This document shows positions 34,906 through 41,771 of a DNA stretch of 64,000 nucleotides, one piece after another; the first letter of the stretch is position 1, and each line of letters starts with the position of its first letter. The translations under genes were made by a program, and so were the position numbers. This stretch comes from CAZPXZ01 sp965221505 (GTDB lineage Bacteria > Pseudomonadota > Alphaproteobacteria > Rhodobacterales > CAZPXZ01): NCBI GenBank assembly GCA_965221505.1, contig CBDCSI010000001.1:2418001-2482000 (forward strand). Direction: 5' to 3'. The notes beneath the pieces were generated by a model. It made no database searches and was not told the DNA's origin. It saw nothing but the letters and a program-made list of their open reading frames with translations.

Positions 34906-35915
34906 GAGATACTTTCCTTCCGAATTCGACTAATTCGATAACAGAGCAGGTCCCTGATAATCCCTAGCCGATACTGAGTGATGATGCGCCGGAACTTGAC
35001 TTGAAGCATGTGCTCTATCGAGCCAATCGATACCGCGTCAAACACCGCACACATTGCCTCAAAGGCCCCTCCGGGATCGTTTTCCGCGATCCAGCGAACC
35101 AACTGAAAGTGATTCTGCCGATCTACCAGCCCACTACTCAAGATTGGAAAAGAGCGTTCGGCGTAACCTCGAATGAATTCCTCGCGACCGTGCCGTTGTT
35201 CCCGAGCTCGAAGATCATCGTCGGAAATTTCCCGAAACAGGCCGCGCGCCGTATCAAATACCGGTGCAAACGTGACTGAATTCGGGTTCGATCCGAGAGG
35301 AACTAATACGCCCCAATTCATGCCGTGACGGTCCGGCGCTCCCACAAACGCGTCGTAGGCAAGCATCTTGAAAAACGCATTACTTAGCGTCTTGAACTCA
35401 GATGGATACAGCGCCTCTAAGATGCTCAATACATTGCCTACCGTATAAAAGCGCCGCTCGGCGTCGCGATCCTCGAGGTCAAACGCGGTCCGAACGTCCT
35501 CGGGATCTGCGTCGAAGTACAGCGCGGCAAGCTCTATTCCATGAAACAACTCTCGGCAACCGCGCTTCACGAAGTTTTTGGACAAGAATCGGACGTCCGT
35601 CTTCGAGAGTCGTACGAGCCTCGAGCGAGCCACGTCCAGTGGCAACATGGCGCCTATTTTCGAAATGATCTCCTCCGTGACGCATTCTCTTGCGTCATTT
35701 CTGGTTCTCCCCTTTTTTGCAATAAAGCCGAGTGCACGAGGGTTGTGCAGGCCGCCATAGCACAAGTAGTCCTTTGGCACAGTCCCGACAAGAGGAAATT
35801 CTTCCATGCTATATATCTTCCACCGACCCTTTGAGAGGAGCGGGATTGCCCGTACGGTCACTTCCAGGCGGCTTGGGGTCGCTCTATATAACCGTTTGCG
35901 GCGTACTCTAGCCAT
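34902..35915 (-). CDS. HipA/HipT-like serine-threonine kinase
   Basis: 337 residues. The catalytic loop GAPDRHGMNWGVL has Asp195 and Asn200 in the HipA D-x-H-x-x-N arrangement, and FDTARG supplies the metal-binding Asp221; ALGFIAKKG (Lys67/68) is a candidate ATP-binding lysine. The HipA N-subdomain is missing and is supplied by the next gene. Relatives include HipT and the CtkA-type kinases, which phosphorylate aminoacyl-tRNA synthetases or other targets. No HTH (HipB) gene is seen on either side. Start ATG 35915; Met37 (35807) is an alternative. Lower GC than neighbours. Toxin role is inferred. Confidence 0.7.
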   Translation of the reverse strand: MARVRRKRLYRATPSRLEVTVRAIPLLSKGRWKIYSMEEFPLVGTVPKDYLCYGGLHNPRALGFIAKKGRTRNDARECVTEEIISKIGAMLPLDVARSRLVRLSKTDVRFLSKNFVKRGCRELFHGIELAALYFDADPEDVRTAFDLEDRDAERRFYTVGNVLSILEALYPSEFKTLSNAFFKMLAYDAFVGAPDRHGMNWGVLVPLGSNPNSVTFAPVFDTARGLFREISDDDLRAREQRHGREEFIRGYAERSFPILSSGLVDRQNHFQLVRWIAENDPGGAFEAMCAVFDAVSIGSIEHMLQVKFRRIITQYRLGIIRDLLCYRISRIRKESIS

Positions 35916-36665
35916 AATACGTTCTGCTCAACAGACTGTGGGCGTCCCGCGAGAAAGCAAATGGTAAGATTCCCGAATAGATTGATTCGGCTCCGAACAT
36001 CGGGCGCCAACGGACTCGCTCGAGAGTAGTTGATACGAGCGGCGGAGGCATGACTATTGTCCCGATCGGATGGCAGGTACGAAGACGGCCGCTGTGCGGA
36101 ACTGACGTTCCCGCAGACTCTATCAATTGAGGCATTGCGTCACCCATTTCGCGCACTATTGCCACATCTGAGTGCACGTAACGGCTGCGCGCCGGCCTGC
36201 GCGTGAGGCAAGACGCCAGCACCAACCCTTCTCCCCCCAGTAGTTCGAAGCGTCGCGGGGCAATTTGTCGAGCGAGTGCAATCCGGCGCCGCGCGTCTCG
36301 AAATCGACCCGTTTCCGGTTCGACGTGTCTCGGCAGCGACGGCGTTCGGTCCACTCCGCTCCAGCCACCTCCTTTCCGTCGTTAGGGCTACGCCGGGCGA
36401 TCCCGATAGTATGATCGCGCACCAGCGCGGGCCGAGAGAGGCGTTCCGCGGCGCCGTGGAACGAGAGCGATGCCCGGAATTGTCGCCGACTGACGCGGTT
36501 ACTGCCTTCATGACGGCGCCCTCTTCGGATATGCGTTCCTCATGCTCACGAGCGCCGGGCGCCCAGAACAAGTCACACATCAATCCCGCCAAAGCAGTTC
36601 GCACCGGAGGCACATGAATGCCATCGGGATCGCCACAGCCTAGAGTCGGATCGTCCTCCCGGGAT
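35916..36665. other. unassigned stretch upstream of the HipA-like pair
   Basis: 750 bp. Open frames occur on both strands but none has a known motif or a good start; no helix-turn-helix gene was found. It probably contains the promoter of the kinase gene and decayed DNA. Confidence 0.4.
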
Positions 36666-36905
36666 TCACGCTACCGACGAGGATCGCGGAAAGTCCGCGG
36701 CCTCCCCGTAATCCGCCGGCCCCTTCGTCGTGCCACGTTTCAGGAGCCGGTTCTTGTAGCCCTGGTTGCGAACGATCACGACTGTCGCCTCGCGAATGTT
36801 CATGCCATGCCGCCAAAGGAGGTTAGCGGCTTCCTCCTCGTGCCGGGTCGCGTTCCATCGGAGTGCTGGCGAGTTCGACCACGAATATAGCGCACCTACC
36901 GGCAA
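36666..36905 (-). pseudogene. possible BrnT-like toxin remnant
   Basis: A 79-residue frame contains LRWNATRHEEEAANLLWRHG followed by MNIREATVV, which loosely follows the BrnT pattern (W-D/N ... A-x-N-x-x-R-H-G-V-x-F-x-E-A). The rest, with YKNRLLKRG, departs from the family, and no BrnA antitoxin follows. Weak similarity by eye only. Confidence 0.25.
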
Positions 36906-37258
36906 TTGCCATCGTCAACCATTTTCCGAGATCCGAGATCGACGGTCCGGCGGCAGTTCCTGCCGGTGCGCGACGAATCGGCCCTCTGGAGCCATCCAAG
37001 CGATAGGGCCGGCAATCTGTGCCCGCTTCATTCGCTTGCGGAAGGGATGGCCTGCGGGCTAGAATGCGGCGCGGCAAGAGACTGAGGCCAAGTCTGACGC
37101 CGGCTCTGCACTCCGGCGAGGCCGCGCACCGGCCTCTTCCCGATTACCGGTGCATAAGTCGCCGCTCGCCCGCAACGCGTTGGTTCAGGAGCGGATCAGA
37201 GCCATGGCTCCGGACCCGCAGCAACCGCGAACGCTCTCGCAGGAGGCCCCGAACGATC
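36906..37258. other. spacer before gloB
   Basis: 353 bp with no recognised gene; GC rises again to the core level here, so the right edge of the accessory block lies near 37.0 kb. It should hold the promoter for gloB and the following operon. Confidence 0.4.
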
Positions 37259-38032
37259 ATGACCGAACGCGCCCTGGAAGTACGGGTGGTCCCGTGCCTT
37301 TCGGACAATTACGCCTATCTGCTGAGAGACCGGGAGTCCGGCGTCACGGCTGTAGTCGATCCCGGCGAAGCGGCGCCCGTTCGCTCCGCGCTCGACGAGA
37401 CGGGCTGGCGGCTCGATACCGTCATGCTGACCCACCATCACGACGACCATATCGCCGGAGTCGAAGCGCTTCGGGGACCCGGCGTCGGGCTCGTGGGGGG
37501 CGCGCCGGACCGCCATCGACTGCCGCCGCTCGATACGGCGCTGGCGCCGGGCGATACCTGGCGCCTGGGTTCGCGGCCGGTCGAGGTGCTGGACGTGTCC
37601 GGGCACACCGTGGGACATATCGCGTTCTGGTTCCCCGAAGACCGCGTCCTGTTCTCCGGCGACAGCCTGTTCGTGATGGGGTGCGGCCGCGTCTTCGAAG
37701 GCACGATGGAACAGATGTGGGAGTCGCTGTCGCGCATCGCGGCGCTCCCGCCGGAGACCGTGGTGTATTGCGGCCACGAATACACCGCCGCAAATGCCGC
37801 GTTCTGCGAATCGGTCTCGGCAGACCACGCCCCCACGCTGGCCCGCGCGTCGGAGATCCGGGCGGCGCGCGCCCGCGGCGAACCGACCGTTCCGACCACG
37901 CTGGAGCGGGAACTGCGGACCAACGTCTTCCTGCGCGCGGCCGAGCCTGAGGTCGCCGCCGCGGTCGGACTTCCCGGCGCGTCGCCGGCAGCGGTGTTCG
38001 CCGCGCTTCGGAAGCGAAAGGACGGCGCCTGA
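37259..38032 (+). CDS. gloB: hydroxyacylglutathione hydrolase (glyoxalase II)
   Basis: 257 residues. Metallo-beta-lactamase fold with LTHHHDDHIAG (the THxHxDH metal motif), SGHTVGHIAF, FSGDSLFVMGCGR and YCGHEYTAANAAF, and the C-terminal glyoxalase II domain. Hydrolyses S-lactoylglutathione in methylglyoxal detoxification. ATG 37259 has AGGAGG ten bases before it; the frame is open upstream without family similarity. First gene of a probable operon with efp (46-bp gap). Confidence 0.94.
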   Translation: MTERALEVRVVPCLSDNYAYLLRDRESGVTAVVDPGEAAPVRSALDETGWRLDTVMLTHHHDDHIAGVEALRGPGVGLVGGAPDRHRLPPLDTALAPGDTWRLGSRPVEVLDVSGHTVGHIAFWFPEDRVLFSGDSLFVMGCGRVFEGTMEQMWESLSRIAALPPETVVYCGHEYTAANAAFCESVSADHAPTLARASEIRAARARGEPTVPTTLERELRTNVFLRAAEPEVAAAVGLPGASPAAVFAALRKRKDGA

Positions 38033-38078
38033 GCCGCCGCGGCGCAGCCGCACGCCGGAGTTAGCAGGAGAATTGCCA

Positions 38079-38639
38079 ATGAAGATCGCCGGAAACGAGA
38101 TCCGGCCCGGCAACGTCATCGAGCACAAGGACCACCTCTGGACCGCGGTCCGGGTTCAGCACGTAAAGCCGGGCAAGGGCGGCGCCTACGCACAGGTGGA
38201 ACTGCGAAACCTCCGCAACGGGGTGAAGCTCAACGAACGCTTCCGGTCGGCCGAGAACGTCGAGCGCGTCCGCCTCGACCAGCGCACGCAGCAGTACCTG
38301 TATTCCTCCGGCGGCATGCTCGTGTTCATGGACGCGGAAACCTACGAGCAGACCGAACTGCCCGAGTCGATTCTGGCGGAGCGCCTGCCCTTCCTGCAAG
38401 AGGGAATGAACGTGCAGATCGAGTATTACGGAGAGGAGCCGCTCTCGATTTCCCTTCCCGAACAGGTCGCGTGCACGGTCCGCGAGACCGAACCGACGGT
38501 CAAGGGCCAGACGGCGGCGTCCTCCTACAAGCCGGCAACCCTGGAGAACGGGTTCCGCGTGATGGTCCCACCGTTCGTCGGACCGGGCGAATCGATCATG
38601 GTCGACACGTCGACGCTGGAATACGCCAGGCGCGCATGA
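38079..38639 (+). CDS. efp: translation elongation factor P
   Basis: 186 residues, three OB-like domains. The loop HVKPGKGGA at residues 28-36 carries Lys33, the position that is beta-lysylated by EpmA/EpmB in many proteobacteria; neither enzyme is in this window. EF-P relieves ribosome stalling at consecutive prolines. ATG 38079 after AGCAGGAG. The stop overlaps the next gene's start (ATGA). Confidence 0.97.
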   Translation: MKIAGNEIRPGNVIEHKDHLWTAVRVQHVKPGKGGAYAQVELRNLRNGVKLNERFRSAENVERVRLDQRTQQYLYSSGGMLVFMDAETYEQTELPESILAERLPFLQEGMNVQIEYYGEEPLSISLPEQVACTVRETEPTVKGQTAASSYKPATLENGFRVMVPPFVGPGESIMVDTSTLEYARRA

Positions 38640-39454
38640 TTCGCGGCGGCCGCGACCCGGACGGCGGCCACGCACCGCTCAACCTGTTGATGGGCGCGGT
38701 TCGCCGGGCAGCCCGAGGCCTGGGTCGCGACCTCAACGAACTGGAGCAGCTGCAGGCTTCGCCCGGCGGGGCCCGACGTTACGCGGAAGCCGGCCGGGAG
38801 CGCGCGCGGGAATCGCTCCGCTCGTATCTCCTCGACGCCAACCCCGCCTACGGCTGGATCGACGACCGGGAAGAGACCATGGGCCGCGACCCGCGCCGGG
38901 TCTGGGCCGTGGAACCCGTCTCCGGCATGTCGAATTTCGTCGCCGGGCGTCCCGGATTCGGCCTGGCTGCGGCCTTCGCGGACAAGGGCCGGCTCGAAGC
39001 CGCGGTCGTGATCGATCCTGCGAACGGGGAGATATTCACGGCCGAACGCAACGTCGGCGCGCGGCGGGACCAGTTCAGGCTGCGCGTCGCGGGCGCCCCG
39101 GGCGGCGCGGACGCGTCCGCCGTAGCGGCTCCGCTTTCGCAAGCCTCGAGCCCCGACCTGCTGCAGCGCCTCGTCGACGATGCCGCGAGGGTCGCGGCGC
39201 ACGGCTTCGGCATCCGCGGAACCGGCTCCGCGGCGCTGGATTTCGCCTGGGTGGCCGCCGGCCGGCTGCACGGCGCCTGGCGCTACGGCGAGCCTGGCAT
39301 GGCGGAACGGATCGGCGCCTTTCTGGTGCAGGAAGCGGGCGGCCGGGCCTCGCTCGCGAAACGGGACGGCACCGGTCCGGGCGTTTCGCTCGCCGCAAGC
39401 GGCTCCGCGTTTGATATGCTGTCGGGTGCGCTGCACGAGACGGGCCCCTCGTGA
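38636..39454 (+). CDS. inositol monophosphatase-family protein lacking metal ligands
   Basis: 272 residues. The fold is recognisable (WAVEPVSGMSNFVAGRPGFGLAAAF, then VVIDPANGEIFTAERN, then FLVQEAGG). However, the signature D-P-I-D-G-T reads E93-P-V-S96-G-M, and the C-terminal W-D-x-A-A-G reads without Trp and Asp. Two or three of the Asp ligands that bind Mg2+ are therefore gone, and phosphatase activity is doubtful. It is translationally coupled to efp, an arrangement seen with active suhB-type genes in relatives. A binding or regulatory role is possible. Confidence 0.78.
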   Translation: MIRGGRDPDGGHAPLNLLMGAVRRAARGLGRDLNELEQLQASPGGARRYAEAGRERARESLRSYLLDANPAYGWIDDREETMGRDPRRVWAVEPVSGMSNFVAGRPGFGLAAAFADKGRLEAAVVIDPANGEIFTAERNVGARRDQFRLRVAGAPGGADASAVAAPLSQASSPDLLQRLVDDAARVAAHGFGIRGTGSAALDFAWVAAGRLHGAWRYGEPGMAERIGAFLVQEAGGRASLAKRDGTGPGVSLAASGSAFDMLSGALHETGPS

Positions 39455-39517
39455 CGGGCCGGCCGGCTTCCGCCGGCGGCCGCGTCCCCGGCGGCCGGCG
39501 TTCAAGCGAGGACCGCC

Positions 39518-40537
39518 ATGGTTGAAGTCGAACGGTTCTCCCGCGTCCGGGGCCCCACCTACGCCCGCCCGTATTCGCAGATTTTCTGGATGGTGGTGGT
39601 GCTGGGCGCCGTCGGGACCATCGGATGGCTGTGGCTCCAGGACGCGCTCCTGCAGATCTTTCTCGCGAACCGGTGGCTGAACAGCCTGATCGTCGCCGTG
39701 TTCGTCGTCGGGGTCGCGGTCGCGATCTGGCAGGCGATCCGGCTCGTGCCGGCCCAGACCTGGGCCGAACGGTTTGCCGTGGGGCGGGAGGGACTGGCGC
39801 AGCCGCCGCAGCTGCTGGCCTCGATGTCCGCGCTGCTCGCGGCGCCGGAACACCGGAGCGCCCTCGCTCCGACCACCACCAGCGCGATCATCGAATCGGT
39901 CAACAGCCGGGTCTCGGAGGGCCGCGACCTTACGCGGTATCTGGGAGGATTGCTGATCTTTCTCGGATTGCTCGGCACTTTCTGGGGCCTCGCACGGACC
40001 GTCCCGGCGCTCATCGAGACCATCCGCGCCCTGACGCCCCAGGAGGGCGAAGCGGCCGTGGACGCGTTCCAGCGCCTGACCGGCGGATTCGAGAACCAGC
40101 TCAGGGCCATGGGAACCGCCTTCTCGTCCTCGCTGCTGGGACTGGCCGGCTCCCTCATCGTCGGCCTTCTCGACCTTCTCGGCGGCCAGGCCCAGAGCCG
40201 CTTCCTTCGCGAGTTCGAGAACTGGGCATCCTCGCAGACGCGACTCGATCTCGGCGTCATGCCGCGCGGCGGCGGGAGCGAACTGGAGATGGTCAACGCC
40301 GCGCTGCTGCAGAACGCGCAACAGATGGAGCGGGTGATCGGCGGCCTCCGATCGCTGGGCACCATCCATACCGAGGCCATTCGCCTCCGCATCCGGTCCA
40401 TCGAGGCGCTGGTGGCGAGCCTCGCGCGGTCCTCCCAGGCAGACCCGCGGCTGGTCGCGTCGCTACAGGAAGAGCTGTCTCAGCTGCGCCGCGAGGTCGG
40501 CGCCGAAGCGCGTAGCCAGCCGCGGAGGACCCGGTAG
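39518..40537 (+). CDS. MotA/TolQ/ExbB-type proton channel protein
   Basis: 339 residues. Two membrane segments near residues 22-70, a cytoplasmic section, then a third span in LGGLLIFLGLLGTFWGLARTV (residues ~148-168) and a fourth in SSSLLGLAGSLIVGLLDLL. The LGTFWGL and AFSSSLLGLAGSL pieces are the conserved channel helices of the ExbB/TolQ/MotA family. The C-terminal ~90 residues are helical and coiled-coil-like. It should sit in the inner membrane and use the proton gradient. The OmpA-like gene begins 9 bp downstream, so the two form a stator-like unit. Confidence 0.82.
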   Translation: MVEVERFSRVRGPTYARPYSQIFWMVVVLGAVGTIGWLWLQDALLQIFLANRWLNSLIVAVFVVGVAVAIWQAIRLVPAQTWAERFAVGREGLAQPPQLLASMSALLAAPEHRSALAPTTTSAIIESVNSRVSEGRDLTRYLGGLLIFLGLLGTFWGLARTVPALIETIRALTPQEGEAAVDAFQRLTGGFENQLRAMGTAFSSSLLGLAGSLIVGLLDLLGGQAQSRFLREFENWASSQTRLDLGVMPRGGGSELEMVNAALLQNAQQMERVIGGLRSLGTIHTEAIRLRIRSIEALVASLARSSQADPRLVASLQEELSQLRREVGAEARSQPRRTR

Positions 40538-40546
40538 GCATCGACG

Positions 40547-41746
40547 ATGGCGCGTCGACATCGGGGCAACAACCGGCCCGTCATTCCGTCGGTCATCTGG
40601 CCGGGATTCGTCGACGCGCTTACCGGGATTCTGCTAGTCCTCGTCTTTGCCGTCTCGACCTTCGTACTCGTGCAGTTCTTTCTCCGCGACGAACTCGCCG
40701 GCCAGAACCAGACCATCGCCCGGCTCGAAGCGAGCATCGCCAGCCTGAGCGAAACGCTGTCCCTGGAACAGCAGCGGGTCTCCGACGCCCAGACCCAGAT
40801 CGCCAGCCTGCTCGGCACGCTCGCCGACACGGAAGCCGCGCTCGACGCGGCCCGCGGTCTCGGGCGCACGCAGGAGGCGCAGATCGCGGCGCTCGCCGGC
40901 GAGCTGGAGGCGGAGCGCGCGGCGTCGGAGGAAGCCGTCATCGCGCTCGGCCTCGACCTTCGTGCGGCGCGCGAGGAGGCGGAGCGTACGCTCTTGCTGC
41001 TGGCGGCGGCGGAATCCGCCCGCGACCGGCTGGCGCAGGAGACCGAGCGAGAGGAAGCCGTCCGCATCGCGGCCGAACGGGAACTCTCGATGACCCGGGA
41101 GTTGCTCGCGGCCGATCGGCAGCGGGTCGCGCTCCTGAACCGCCAGCTGGCGGCCGTCCGGCAGCAGCTCCGGGTCCTGCAGGCGCAGCTCGACGAAGCG
41201 GAACTGCGCGACGAGGAAAGCCAGGCCGTCATCGAGAATCTCGGACAGCGACTGAACGCCGCGCTGGCGCAAAAGGTCGGCGAACTCGCCCGTTACCGTT
41301 CCGAATTCTTCGGACGCGTACGCGAAGCGCTGGGCAACCGCGGCGACATCCGGATCATCGGCGACCGATTCGTCTTCGAGTCGGGCGTCCTGTTCGCCAG
41401 CGCGTCCGCCGCCATCGGCCCGGAGGGTCGCGAGGATCTCGGCCGCATCGCGCAGGTGCTGCGCGAGATCGCGGACCAGATTCCGCCGGAGATCGCCTGG
41501 CGGATCCGGGTCGACGGCCACACCGACCGGCTGCCGCTTCGCGGATCCGCGATCCATGCCGACAATTGGGAGCTGAGCCTCGCGCGAGCCATGGCCGTGG
41601 TGCGCGTCTTCGTGGAGGAGGAAGGCCTGCCGCCCGAACGCTTCGCCGCGACCGGATTCGGCGAGCACGCGCCCATCGACGACGGCGACACCCCGGCGGC
41701 GCACGCGCGCAACCGGCGGATCGAACTGACCCTGACCAGCCGCTGA
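40547..41746 (+). CDS. OmpA/MotB-like peptidoglycan-binding protein with coiled coil
   Basis: 399 residues. One N-terminal membrane span (FVDALTGILLVLVFAVSTFVLVQFF, residues ~21-45, cut here only by description) is preceded by a basic end. Then comes ~190 residues of heptad-rich coiled coil, then an OmpA-family domain with RVDGHTDRLPL and the terminal NRRIELTL. The domain binds diaminopimelate in the wall. With the upstream ExbB/MotA-like channel it resembles a MotA-MotB or TolQ-TolR pair that couples proton flow to the cell wall. No flagellar genes are near. End of the gloB-efp operon; convergent with clpA. Confidence 0.85.
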   Translation: MARRHRGNNRPVIPSVIWPGFVDALTGILLVLVFAVSTFVLVQFFLRDELAGQNQTIARLEASIASLSETLSLEQQRVSDAQTQIASLLGTLADTEAALDAARGLGRTQEAQIAALAGELEAERAASEEAVIALGLDLRAAREEAERTLLLLAAAESARDRLAQETEREEAVRIAAERELSMTRELLAADRQRVALLNRQLAAVRQQLRVLQAQLDEAELRDEESQAVIENLGQRLNAALAQKVGELARYRSEFFGRVREALGNRGDIRIIGDRFVFESGVLFASASAAIGPEGREDLGRIAQVLREIADQIPPEIAWRIRVDGHTDRLPLRGSAIHADNWELSLARAMAVVRVFVEEEGLPPERFAATGFGEHAPIDDGDTPAAHARNRRIELTLTSR

Positions 41747-41771
41747 AGGCGAACCCCCGCCGCCCGGCCTC

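Noticed and set aside
35908..36354. 148-residue frame upstream of the HipA-like kinase as a HipB antitoxin
   Set aside because: No helix-turn-helix pattern, no ribosome-binding site, and it runs into the kinase start in another frame.
30333..37258. tRNA gene as island attachment site
   Set aside because: No cloverleaf or T-arm GGTTCGAATCC-type sequence was found in or beside the block.
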